DNA from: a virus
Virus record (IMG/VR): IMGVR_UViG_3300011115_000283
Coordinates: 1-22,828 of that record
Reading direction: 5' to 3' (one strand)
DNA: 22,828 nucleotides
Within the stretch, counting starts at the first letter, position 1. Each line of letters begins with the position of its first letter. The notes under the pieces are model-generated. The model made no database searches. It was given only the letters and a program-made list of their open reading frames with translations, and had not been told where the DNA came from. Shown piece by piece: positions 13,270-20,496 of the stretch. Both the position numbers and the translations under genes were made by a program.

Positions 13270-13294
13270 GTTGTTATGAAACATTTATAACAAC
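13270..13294 (-). other. Inverted repeat between scaffold and capsid genes
   Basis: GTTGTTAT (13270-13277) and ATAACAAC (13287-13294), eight perfect pairs with a nine-base loop. Not followed by a U-run on the minus strand (CATATAATCC follows), so it is unlikely to be a terminator. It could be a binding site overlapping the promoter-like TATAAT, or an RNA processing site that separates the scaffold and capsid messages. Confidence 0.5.
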
Positions 13295-13309
13295 GCATAA
13301 CTTCCATAT

Positions 13310-14065
13310 TTATCCAAAGAGCCCTTGTCCACTGTTTTTACCTGAGCCAAGAAGCTTGGCTCTATTCTTCGCATAGTCTGCCATTGACATGTTATTAATG
13401 TCGTTAGGTGAATACGTACGTGAGTCCGAGTCGTTGTCGAGGGGTCCGGAGGCCGGGCTCGTAATACGAGTTCCAGCCATTTCCTTGCGGCTCTGCTGTG
13501 CAACTTGCGCAACAGAATCGAAGATTTTCGCAGAGCGTTCTTTGAGACCAAGGATGCTCTGCTCGATTTCATCCTTAGAATTACCAGAAATTAGGTCAAC
13601 TAGTTCTGGAATAATACTGTCACGTTCTACTTCAAGACGCTGTTGGCGATAAGCCGATAGCTCCTGAAACTCACGTTCACGTTCAAGAAGGGCAAAGGCT
13701 CTTTCACGCTCTTGGCGTTCTGAATCTAACTTTGTTGACCATTCTTGTTCTTTTTTAGCAAGTAGGTCACGAACTTCAAGTTCTGATTCTTCTTGCTTCT
13801 TACGTTCAGCCGCACGCTCAGACTCACGAGTCTGACGTTTTGCTGCACGGTCAGCCTCTAGGGCTGCACGTTCGTCACGTTCCTTCTTAAGAAACGCAAG
13901 CTCCTCCTGCAGTTTTTCTACCTGTGGGTATAGCTTTGCCTTTTCCTGAGCACGAGCCTTCGCAATATCGTCGACTGTGAACTGGTTTTGCAATGCTACC
14001 TCTTCAGTAAAATCTGCATTAGTGGTTAATTCAGTAGTATCTACTACTTCTGTATTTTCATCCAT
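13310..14065 (-). CDS. Capsid scaffold protein
   Basis: 251 residues, ATG 14065 with AAAAGAG upstream. Almost no folded core is visible. An acidic N-terminus (MDENTEVVDTTELTT) is followed by a long charged coiled coil (about 35-150: KLQEELAFLKKERDERAALE, ERAFALLEREREFQELSAYR), then a helical segment, IIPELVDLISGNSKDEIEQS, and a Gly/Ser/Asn C-terminus with MSMADYAKNRAKLLG. This composition and its place between portal and capsid genes are those of phage scaffolding proteins, which guide shell assembly and then leave or are cleaved. No protease motif seen. A frame-shifted 95-residue reading over the same bases is a shadow. Confidence 0.82.
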   Translation of the reverse strand: MDENTEVVDTTELTTNADFTEEVALQNQFTVDDIAKARAQEKAKLYPQVEKLQEELAFLKKERDERAALEADRAAKRQTRESERAAERKKQEESELEVRDLLAKKEQEWSTKLDSERQERERAFALLEREREFQELSAYRQQRLEVERDSIIPELVDLISGNSKDEIEQSILGLKERSAKIFDSVAQVAQQSRKEMAGTRITSPASGPLDNDSDSRTYSPNDINNMSMADYAKNRAKLLGSGKNSGQGLFG

Positions 14066-14149
14066 TATTATTCTCTTTTCATTCTCTTGGTCGTTTTCCG
14101 TATTAGTGCCACATGACCTTGTCAGTTGTGTGTATTAAGTAACATCATA

Positions 14150-14155
14150 AGTATA
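14150..14155 (-). promoter_or_regulatory. Candidate -10 box ahead of scaffold gene
   Basis: TATACT on the minus strand within the 128-base gap between portal and scaffold genes, in an AT-rich stretch. No good -35 hexamer stands at the expected distance. The box is flanked by GTAACA and TGTTAC, six-base inverted arms (plus-strand 14139-14144 and 14158-14163 approximately), which might be an operator. Weak evidence. Confidence 0.3.
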
Positions 14156-14175
14156 TTTTGTTACCTAATTAAATA

Positions 14176-14194
14176 ATGCCTTAAAGTAAAGCAT
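14176..14194 (-). terminator. Weak hairpin at the end of the portal gene
   Basis: ATGCCTT (14176-14182) and AAAGCAT (14188-14194), loop of five, overlapping the portal stop codon. On the minus strand a T-G wobble completes seven pairs, followed by TATTTAATTAGG, a partly U-rich tail. It may be a leaky terminator that lowers read-through from portal into scaffold. Confidence 0.4.
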
Positions 14195-15924
14195 TAATCT
14201 TTGTCAACTGTTCTGCGTGTTGGAATTTGTGTCCCATACGCTCCAGCTACCAAAGAATTCCTTATTTCATCTTCACCCTGCAGTTGCTCTTGAGCTACTG
14301 CTTGGTCTGCCTCTGCAGCTATTCCTGAACCTTGTGGGCCCAGTTGTCCATCGCCCATCACATCTCCATTGCCCATCATTAGTGGGTCCATAGGAGTAGC
14401 AGTACCGTCAGGTCCTACCATCATTCCCGTTAGGTCCATTAGTTGCTTAGAGATTTGAGCACGTACAAGGTTAAGGGAACCCTCAGACTTAGCGTCCTCA
14501 ATAAGCTCTTGACGAATTTCTTGCAGCTTCTCTTCAGGGAATTCTTCTCCAAGAGAACGCAAAGCACCCTCTTTAGATTCAAGACCCATAGACATTTTCT
14601 GCTGAAGTTCGTTCAACATAACAATCTTATCTAGAGGTAGAGGTGGCTCAAAGTGTACGTGGTTACTATACGTAATTGGGTCATTAGGGTCTAGCTGTGG
14701 AAGCTGACCTTCTTTAATTGGCCCATCCTCATTAGGATTGTAAACCATAGTTTCTGGTTCTTTAATTGCAAGGTTAAGAATAACTAACTCATTAATCTTT
14801 TCAATTCCCTTGCCATATTGAGTAGACTTTTGAGAAAAACGGTTCATTAAAGGTTGGAACTGGATAGAAAGCGCAACACCAGAGGTATTAGAGATAGGCT
14901 GAGCTTGTCCAAGTGCAGACTCTGGGATGTTCATCATTTCGTGCATAGAACGCTTTAAAGTCTCTAGGTACTGTAGAGCACCTTGAATACCTGCACCGCC
15001 ACCTTCAAGGTTGAATACCTGAGCGTCTTTAGGTAGACCACCCCACACCTTCTTTGCACCCTTTTCAAGGTTAGAAGCCTTAGCACCAACGATAACTGTA
15101 ACAGGGGCAGCGTGATAGTTGATGATGTCTGCAATGTCTGTAGAAATCTCATTATATGCGCGGTTGATAGTAATAATATCATGAGCATCTGACAATCCCC
15201 ATGGAGAACCGGATACCGGAATGTTAGGAATATGTACAACAGGAATCAAACCTAGTGGGTTTGGACGAGAGTCAATTAGCTCATCATTAACGTATTCTTC
15301 AATAACGTCATCTGTAAGAATTTCAGTGTAGGTAAAGACTTGACGGGTACCTTCTAGGGATGTTCCCCAAAAACGGTACTTCTGTTTAAATCTAAGAAGT
15401 CTTTCGCGGTCATGGGGGTGAAATTCAGGAAAACAGAAGGCTGGGTTTAATGGGAGGATACGAACACGTCCAGGGTGCATACGACCAATGGTGTCTTCCC
15501 AAGCCTCTTCGTAGGCAACCTTTACAAAACAGTCACCAGTAATTCCACCAGTTTGAGCCATTTCAAATAGAATACGTTGTTTGCTGTTATCTACTTCCCA
15601 GACACGTTCTAAACGGTCAGGAATAATGGCTTCAGTAACTTTAGGGCTACGGAAGTGAACTCCGTTACCAAAAGTAAATCTAGCTAGGTAATCAATGAAG
15701 GCACGGTAATAGTTTACCGAAATTTGCATTTCGCCTTGTTCGCGGCGGTAACCCCAGTGGTGACCAAGATACATGGCCCAGTTAAGGGAATAACGGTTTA
15801 GACGAGGACCGTGAACCTCAAATTCTTCATCAGCAAGTTCTACAAGACCCAGCGGGGAAATACTGATGGTAAGGTCAGAAGATGACGCCCTATAGCTTGG
15901 AGGAGAAAAGTCTAAGAATGACAC
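14194..15924 (-). CDS. Portal protein
   Basis: 576 residues. Start is GTG at 15924, overlapping the previous TAG stop (TAGTG), with AAGGA nine bases upstream. Order of motifs fits SPP1 gp6/HK97-like portals: an N-terminal stretch WAMYLGHHWGYRREQGEMQI with YYRAFIDYLARFTFGNGVHF (about 75-95), then a beta clip with RFWGTSLEGTRQVFTYTEIL, then PLGLIPVVHIPNIPVSGSPW and SDAHDIITINRAYNEISTDI (the stem and tunnel helices), QPISNTSGVALSIQFQPLMN, and a long Gln/Met/Gly-rich C-terminus. It forms the dodecameric ring through which DNA enters, partnering the terminase encoded upstream. Confidence 0.9.
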   Translation of the reverse strand: MSFLDFSPPSYRASSSDLTISISPLGLVELADEEFEVHGPRLNRYSLNWAMYLGHHWGYRREQGEMQISVNYYRAFIDYLARFTFGNGVHFRSPKVTEAIIPDRLERVWEVDNSKQRILFEMAQTGGITGDCFVKVAYEEAWEDTIGRMHPGRVRILPLNPAFCFPEFHPHDRERLLRFKQKYRFWGTSLEGTRQVFTYTEILTDDVIEEYVNDELIDSRPNPLGLIPVVHIPNIPVSGSPWGLSDAHDIITINRAYNEISTDIADIINYHAAPVTVIVGAKASNLEKGAKKVWGGLPKDAQVFNLEGGGAGIQGALQYLETLKRSMHEMMNIPESALGQAQPISNTSGVALSIQFQPLMNRFSQKSTQYGKGIEKINELVILNLAIKEPETMVYNPNEDGPIKEGQLPQLDPNDPITYSNHVHFEPPLPLDKIVMLNELQQKMSMGLESKEGALRSLGEEFPEEKLQEIRQELIEDAKSEGSLNLVRAQISKQLMDLTGMMVGPDGTATPMDPLMMGNGDVMGDGQLGPQGSGIAAEADQAVAQEQLQGEDEIRNSLVAGAYGTQIPTRRTVDKD

Positions 15925-16166
15925 TACTTATCGTCCTTGTCTTTACCCCGGTTGTGTGCCAGGATTTCTCTGCGATGCTCTATAACTCTCTTCATTAGAG
16001 ACTTACGTTCTGCAAGTTTTTCACTATCCTCATATCTTCCGCCAAGTTCTAAGTAACGTTGATGAACCCAGTGACTTGCGCCAGGAGAAGGATAAATACG
16101 GTATTTAGCCTTAGCCTGGCCTACGACCATAGCATAAAGCTTTTCGTTCAAAGGAACGTCTGCCAT
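15924..16166 (-). CDS. Small conserved phage protein before the portal
   Basis: 80 residues, ATG 16166 with GAGGAG upstream. Motifs: LYAMVVGQAKAKYRIYPSPG (10-29), ASHWVHQRYLELGGRYED (30-47), then a charged helix KSLMKRVIEHRREILAHNRG. The pattern 'V...AK.KY..YPSP.A..WV...Y...GG.Y' is one I recognise as a widespread small domain in phage genomes with no established function. Ends TAG overlapping the portal GTG, so the two are translationally coupled. It may bind DNA or an assembly partner near the portal. Confidence 0.72.
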   Translation of the reverse strand: MADVPLNEKLYAMVVGQAKAKYRIYPSPGASHWVHQRYLELGGRYEDSEKLAERKSLMKRVIEHRREILAHNRGKDKDDK

Positions 16167-16188
16167 AATTCTCCTCTAGTTGAAGGTA

Positions 16189-16208
16189 CCCCACCTGTTA
16201 GGGTGGGG
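16189..16208 (-). other. GC-rich RNA hairpin upstream of the small pre-portal gene
   Basis: CCCCACC (16189-16195) and GGTGGGG (16202-16208) with a six-base loop, in the 59-base gap after the 131-residue gene. No U-run follows on the minus strand. Sits about ten bases before the Shine-Dalgarno of the next gene, so it could stabilise the downstream message or be an RNA processing site. Similar in kind to the hairpin at 12025-12049. Confidence 0.55.
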
Positions 16209-16225
16209 GTCCATCAAATCCCTAA

Positions 16226-16621
16226 TTAGTCATTAACAACTGTTGGATTAAGACGCATTGTACGTCCACCCGAAACCAACTTGGTCTCAATGATTTGCTC
16301 AGCGTTGTTCGAGAATGAACCGTGTGCAAATTCACCAAGGAAAGTCGGAGCTTCAATCCATGCACAAGAACCTACGTGAGCACGTTCTTGCATGGTTTCT
16401 TCGGCTGTCTTCTGCCATACTGGTGCATTTCTGTTTGGTCGACCTGGAGCGGCTGCAAAGCCACTCATAATGCCTACCTGGAAGTCGTTTGGAACATCAG
16501 TATCGGTTGCGATACCCTCTTCGAAACGTAGAGGACCACGACGCTCAAGGTTACCGGAACCCTTCATTTCGTAGCTCTGTGGTGCGCGTTCTGGGAACTG
16601 TGGTTGTGGGGAAAGGCCCAT
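16226..16621 (-). CDS. Conserved phage protein of unknown function after the terminase
   Basis: 131 residues, ATG 16621 with AAGGAG upstream. Sequence is Pro/Gly-rich at the N-terminus (LSPQPQFPERAPQSYEMKGS), includes FQVGIMSGFAAAPGRPNRNA and the segment WQKTAEETMQERAHVGSCAW (68-87), then IEAPTFLGEFAHGSFSNNAE and a beta end. The 'W.KTA.ETM.ERAH.GSAAW' pattern is familiar from phage genes near terminase and portal, but I know no function. It could be a virion or head-assembly protein. Its leader (16622-16715) holds interleaved inverted repeats. Confidence 0.65.
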   Translation of the reverse strand: MGLSPQPQFPERAPQSYEMKGSGNLERRGPLRFEEGIATDTDVPNDFQVGIMSGFAAAPGRPNRNAPVWQKTAEETMQERAHVGSCAWIEAPTFLGEFAHGSFSNNAEQIIETKLVSGGRTMRLNPTVVND

Positions 16622-16641
16622 GATAACTCCTTAAAAGTTAG

Positions 16642-16676
16642 ATTGGAAAGAAACTAGTATTTCCAATATCTAGTTT
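16642..16676. promoter_or_regulatory. Two interleaved inverted repeats in the leader of the 131-residue gene
   Basis: Repeat B: ATTGGAAA (16642-16649) with TTTCCAAT (16660-16667). Repeat A: AAACTAG (16651-16657) with CTAGTTT (16670-16676). Each is perfect, and the arms alternate B-A-B'-A', so only one can form at a time as RNA (loops would be too short for a pseudoknot). This could be an attenuator or a double operator. About 20-50 bases upstream of the start at 16621. Confidence 0.5.
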
Positions 16677-16715
16677 GGCTGTTTTATTTAAATATTTCAT
16701 AGTCAACTCGGATTT

Positions 16716-18374
16716 TTAATAAAAAGATGAATTAGAGACTTCAACCTCTGGCATAACTAGTGACTGGGTTAGAGAACACGCAATTGCCAAAGAGTCTACG
16801 AAGTCATCGTGAGCATACGATTCTGCCGGAGCTTCAACTATGAAGTTTGGTCCTTTGTATTTTATTTCAGCATCTGTCATTTGCTGTATAAAACGTTTAT
16901 GTACTCTTAGTCTACGTGTTTTTGCATGATTTGGGTAGCTAAGTGACTTCCTTTGAATTAAAGCTTGTAGATGTTTAAAGCGCTTTGATTGCTCTGATTG
17001 AGAGGAGGTTAATGGAAATACATCAGAACGCCCTAATAGTAACTTAAGACGTTGGGCTACTGCGTCACCGACACCATTTGCATCAACTCCAATAGCAAGT
17101 ACATCGTAGTTAGATAAGAAGTTAACTATTTGGAAGTATTGTTCTTCCCAGTCATCGCCTTGTATTTCCAGCCAGTTGAGGACTCGATGGTCAAAATAGC
17201 CAAACTCATCGGGACGGTCCCAGTCAACCCAGACAACTGTAACAACAGTGGAGTCCATTTTTCTAGCAGGGTCGATTCCAACAACAACAGGGGTCTTGTG
17301 CCATACTTTGACGAGCTCTTGAGACGTGTCACCCAGTTCATCCAGTAGTGAAGTTGTAACAAACATGCCTCGTTCAAGTAGCCATTTGCAGTTGTACGAC
17401 ATTTGGAACTCATCAGAGTCTTCTCCAATTCTTAGCATCTCTTGCTTAATGAACGTTTTATAGTTTGTGTTGACTTTAGAGACATCCCGCCAGTCCCACT
17501 GAAAGTGGCTCTGTCTACGTCCTCGTTCAGTCTGTAGTCTTTTGTTTAGTTGAATAGCTTTATAGAAGTTATTTTTACTAGTAGTTGGTGTGCCTGTCTT
17601 TACCATAATACCAGCATAATAAGCCAGCATAGGGGCAATAGATTTAGATACTACAAAATCATCGGCTTCCTGGCACTCATCAATAACAATGAGATGAAAG
17701 GACTTAGACTCAATCTTTGCACGGGGGTTAGCAGTCATCATTGTTATGCTACTGCCTGAATTCTTAAGGCGAACCATTCTAGTTACACCACCAATTTTAG
17801 CAGCTTGGTCGTCAATCTCAGGGTCGCCAAGAAGCTCTTGAGCATGTTCAGAGGTTAGGCGGCTAACTGTACGGCCAAACAAAGTTTCTGCCTGTCCTTC
17901 TGTAGGGGCAAACAATCCCACCCAAATACCATTTTTATATTTATCTAAAAGTTCTGGATATAAAACAGAAAGCTTAGGGAGCAGTACCATTAGTGTAGCT
18001 ACTGTGTTAGCAATAGTTTCAGATTTTCCTGACTGACGAGAAGCTAGTGCAGTGATTTCGTCACCTTTACCAATCAATACTGCTTCAATAATCCTTTTAG
18101 CCAAGGGCTGCTGATAGGCATGAAGGGGATGGCCAACTAGGCCTTCCATAAAAAGCATAATCTTGTCAATTAATCGGTCAATGAAGTCTTGAGAAAAGAC
18201 ATCCTCTTCCTCGTCGTCTTCTTCCTCTTCCTCTTCAAACTCAGAATTTCTGTAATACTTTGGGTCAATTTCCTCGAACTGAGGTGTCTCTTCCTCTGGT
18301 TCTAAATCCCAGGCAGAAGTGTCAACCTTTTCATAGTTATTAAACTCTTCATACTCTTCTTCTTCGGAATTCAT
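16716..18374 (-). CDS. terL: Terminase large subunit
   Basis: 552 residues, ATG 18374 (TAATG with the gene before). The N-terminus (1-60) is extremely acidic, with runs of Glu and Asp. ATPase: Walker A ASRQSGKSETI (111-121), Walker B SFHLIVIDECQEADD (225-239; Asp232-Glu233), coupling motif GTPTTSKNNF (261-270). Nuclease (RNase H-like): VVVGIDPARKMDST (363-375, Asp368), VLAIGVDANGVGDA (425-438, Asp430) and AHDDFVDSLAIAC (521-533, Asp524/527). All packaging-motor and cleavage motifs are intact. It translocates DNA into the capsid through the portal and cuts the concatemer. No small terminase subunit is obvious; it may be one of the unrecognised genes to the right. The acidic N-terminus is unusually long. 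Confidence 0.95.
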   Translation of the reverse strand: MNSEEEEYEEFNNYEKVDTSAWDLEPEEETPQFEEIDPKYYRNSEFEEEEEEDDEEEDVFSQDFIDRLIDKIMLFMEGLVGHPLHAYQQPLAKRIIEAVLIGKGDEITALASRQSGKSETIANTVATLMVLLPKLSVLYPELLDKYKNGIWVGLFAPTEGQAETLFGRTVSRLTSEHAQELLGDPEIDDQAAKIGGVTRMVRLKNSGSSITMMTANPRAKIESKSFHLIVIDECQEADDFVVSKSIAPMLAYYAGIMVKTGTPTTSKNNFYKAIQLNKRLQTERGRRQSHFQWDWRDVSKVNTNYKTFIKQEMLRIGEDSDEFQMSYNCKWLLERGMFVTTSLLDELGDTSQELVKVWHKTPVVVGIDPARKMDSTVVTVVWVDWDRPDEFGYFDHRVLNWLEIQGDDWEEQYFQIVNFLSNYDVLAIGVDANGVGDAVAQRLKLLLGRSDVFPLTSSQSEQSKRFKHLQALIQRKSLSYPNHAKTRRLRVHKRFIQQMTDAEIKYKGPNFIVEAPAESYAHDDFVDSLAIACSLTQSLVMPEVEVSNSSFY

Positions 18375-18517
18375 TAAGCCCTCTTTTGTAGTTCTTTAAT
18401 AATAGCTACTAGAGCATCTGCGCCCATAAGGGCCTCTTCAAGAGCAAACTCACTATTATCACGCTGGTAATGGGTAATCTCTTTACCTATAACATACAGG
18501 GCATTTTCAGCCCACAT
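18374..18517 (-). CDS. Small conserved helical protein before the terminase
   Basis: 47 residues if started at ATG 18517, seven bases after the previous TGA. A longer in-frame ATG at 18601 would overlap that gene by 77 bases, and its first 28 residues look like the wrong frame of the neighbour, so I prefer 18517; neither has a good Shine-Dalgarno. Sequence: MWAENALYVIGKEITHYQRD, then SEFALEEALMGADALVAIIK and a KELQKRA end. It is a short helical hairpin with 'EALMGADAL' in the second helix. It ends at the terminase start (TAATG). Function unknown; a small-terminase-like role is possible but unproven. Confidence 0.58.
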   Translation of the reverse strand: MWAENALYVIGKEITHYQRDNSEFALEEALMGADALVAIIKELQKRA

Positions 18518-18524
18518 AATTAAA

Positions 18525-18845
18525 TCAGGCGTCCCAATCCCAGATACCCTTTTCTCCAGTTTTGTGGGCTGCCGGGGTCCATCCCTCTTCAAAATCTTCA
18601 TCAGTTAGTATCCGTCCTTGTATCGCGTTATTTAATGCCGACTCTTCGTCATGTTGTTGTCCAGTCCATTTACCAAAGACTACTGCCCTGTGAAAGGGTA
18701 GCCTAAAAATTAACGGCGTTGATGTTCTAAATGGATACTTGATTTCTTGCGTCCATCCTCTTACTACTAGTTTATACCCCCATTTTACAGGAAAGTCTAT
18801 AAACTGTACAAATCTTTTATTTCCGATGTCGTGTGTCCGTGGCAT
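18525..18845 (-). CDS. Unknown 106-residue protein
   Basis: Start chosen at ATG 18845, which has AAGGA six bases upstream and follows the previous stop directly; a longer reading from 18917 would overlap that gene by 65 bases. Sequence: MPRTHDIGNKRFVQFIDFPV, KWGYKLVVRGWTQEIKYPFR, LIFRLPFHRAVVFGKWTGQQ, then an acidic EDFEEGWTPAAHKTG and a short Trp-rich WDWDA end. It is beta-rich with several Trp and Arg. I recognise no family. Place between KTSC protein and terminase suggests an assembly or DNA-related function, but there is no direct sign. Confidence 0.65.
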   Translation of the reverse strand: MPRTHDIGNKRFVQFIDFPVKWGYKLVVRGWTQEIKYPFRTSTPLIFRLPFHRAVVFGKWTGQQHDEESALNNAIQGRILTDEDFEEGWTPAAHKTGEKGIWDWDA

Positions 18846-18852
18846 GTATTCC

Positions 18853-19815
18853 TTATGGTGTTTTTGGTTTTCCTGCGTTTCTATTTGGATTGTACCCATT
18901 TTTTTTAGCTGCTGCATTTAAATTGCGTTTACGCTTAGCCCTAGTGTTCTGTCCAGAACCAGAGGTTTCTCTACCTTTGTAAGTGTACGCTTTACCAGTA
19001 GCAGGATTTACTCTAGCAGAACGTTCTCTATTATAAATCTGAACTGTTCTAGCTGCTTTATATAAAAACTCTTGAGCAGTTTGGCTTAGTGCTGACATAT
19101 CTGCAGGGCCATGTTTATAAGACAGTAGTTTACCATCTATAGCTTGACCCCCATTTTTAGTTTTACGGTTAAGCATTGGGCCTTTTGAAAAAGAGTCATG
19201 AAACTCAATCCATACAGAAGGTGGTACATCATAATAATTATAGAACGTTCCGTCGCGAAACACAACCGTAAGTACACCGTTATCTTTATCTGAGTTGTAA
19301 TCGTAACCTGCGGCTACTGTCCGGGGGCGTTTCCAGTTTGTTGTTGAAGTTGGCAAGTCGTATAAAGCTGACGGTGCTACTGCCGTACCTTTAAATGTCC
19401 AACCAGTTTTTTTCCCCTGAGTTCTTTCGGAAGATTCGTAGTCTCGACCTAAATACCAATCTGCAGTAAGACCCGCTTCATAGTATTCATCAGAAAACTC
19501 TTTAAATTCTTTTAATTCTACTTGGTTTTTATAACGAGTATTATTAACGTTAAAAATAGCTTCTTGAATTGCAGCTTTTCTAGAAGCTGTAGTTGATGAG
19601 TCTAAACCTCCAAGAAAACCACGTTCATCGTATGTTTCTCCAAGAAGGTCTGCTGCTGTGCGAAGGACATCCACATCTGCAACCGGAGACTCTGAGATTT
19701 GGCGCATAGTTCTATCACTAGCACCAAGTTGTTTACCTACTGGGTCAGATGCTTGAACGCCTGAACTCCCCAAGGCAAATTGGCCTAGGTTACTAGAGTT
19801 CAGGCGCTCAGCCAT
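18853..19815 (-). CDS. KTSC-domain protein with basic C-terminal tail
   Basis: 320 residues, ATG 19815 with AAAAGGA upstream. N-terminal half (1-130) is polar and unrecognised. Residues about 160-220 have the KTSC signature: VLTVVFRDGTFYNYYDVPPS, VWIEFHDSFSKGPMLNRK, i.e. 'L.V.F.DG..Y.YYDVP..VW..F..S.SKG..LN'. KTSC domains are small beta folds often found in phage and mobile-element proteins with nucleic-acid links. The last 60 residues are very basic (NTRAKRKRNLNAAAKKNGYN), likely to bind DNA or RNA. It could take part in packaging or in the virion. Role inferred. Confidence 0.72.
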   Translation of the reverse strand: MAERLNSSNLGQFALGSSGVQASDPVGKQLGASDRTMRQISESPVADVDVLRTAADLLGETYDERGFLGGLDSSTTASRKAAIQEAIFNVNNTRYKNQVELKEFKEFSDEYYEAGLTADWYLGRDYESSERTQGKKTGWTFKGTAVAPSALYDLPTSTTNWKRPRTVAAGYDYNSDKDNGVLTVVFRDGTFYNYYDVPPSVWIEFHDSFSKGPMLNRKTKNGGQAIDGKLLSYKHGPADMSALSQTAQEFLYKAARTVQIYNRERSARVNPATGKAYTYKGRETSGSGQNTRAKRKRNLNAAAKKNGYNPNRNAGKPKTP

Positions 19816-19834
19816 TACTTAATCCTTTTAGCTA

Positions 19835-20494
19835 TTAGCTAGCTGCAGCCCAAGGAGTTACTGTGATTGTAGTACCTAGTGCAATGCTGTCTGCAAGAGC
19901 AGCAACTGACTGAGTCTTTACAGTGCCAACAGCACCAACTACAGTACCAGTGCCTGAGGTAAGGACAGTACTTGCAGTTGAGGTGAACTTAACTACGTTA
20001 GTGCTTGAGTTACCAGTCACAGTCCAAGTACCGTCAACGGTTCCTGTAGATGAAACGGTAATCTTAGTACCTACTGGATAAGCAGCTACTGCACCGGTTG
20101 CGGTGATAGATACTTCATATGAACCAGCAGTACGTGTTACAAGAGTGATGCTCTTACCAGCGTTAGCTGCAGCAGATGCAGTTGTGATGTCTGCTGCTAC
20201 GTAACCAGCGTCCTTAAGTGCATCCAAAGCCAAAGCAGTGGTTAGACCTAGAACGTTAGGTACAACGATGAATGGGGTTCCTGAAACGTACTCACCATCG
20301 GTGTTTGGCTCGTATAGTGGGTAGCCGTTCCATGCGGTTTCTGCGATAACGTGGTTATCTAGAGCGTAGTCTAGACGACCCGCTACTGTGTCTGGGCGTA
20401 CATCGTTTGGCTGTAGAGGAAAGTTTCCCCATACGAAGTCAACGACTACGTTTCCTGCTGAATCTAGCAGGTGTCCGTTATTATTTATTGCCAT
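19835..20494 (-). CDS. Virion-type protein with PASTA-like and beta domains
   Basis: 219 residues from ATG 20494, with AGGAAGAAG upstream and two bases after the previous stop; a longer start at 20518 lies inside that gene. N-terminal part: AGNVVVDFVWGNFPLQPNDV (13-32), then DYALDNHVIAETAWNGYPLY, a pattern I associate with actinophage head proteins. Residues 78-107, VVPNVLGLTTALALDALKDA, resemble one PASTA repeat. The rest is a Thr/Val/Ser beta domain with ISSTGTVDGTWTVTGNS-like motif, related in style to the insertion in the connector protein at 10186. It may decorate the capsid and bind cell wall or sugars. Inferred. Confidence 0.68.
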   Translation of the reverse strand: MAINNNGHLLDSAGNVVVDFVWGNFPLQPNDVRPDTVAGRLDYALDNHVIAETAWNGYPLYEPNTDGEYVSGTPFIVVPNVLGLTTALALDALKDAGYVAADITTASAAANAGKSITLVTRTAGSYEVSITATGAVAAYPVGTKITVSSTGTVDGTWTVTGNSSTNVVKFTSTASTVLTSGTGTVVGAVGTVKTQSVAALADSIALGTTITVTPWAAAS

Positions 20495-20496
20495 TT

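Noticed and set aside
13285-13572. 95-residue minus-strand open frame over the scaffold C-terminus
   Set aside because: Out of frame with the scaffold gene, no Shine-Dalgarno, no recognisable protein pattern.
16642-16676. RNA pseudoknot formed by both inverted repeats together
   Set aside because: In minus-strand RNA the connecting loops would be three, two and one base for seven-pair stems, which is too short to cross the second groove; alternative hairpins are more likely.
18374-18845. Programmed frameshift joining the 106-residue gene and the small gene before the terminase
   Set aside because: The frames overlap over 77 bases but I saw no slippery heptamer in that stretch, and an ATG seven bases after the stop explains the second gene.
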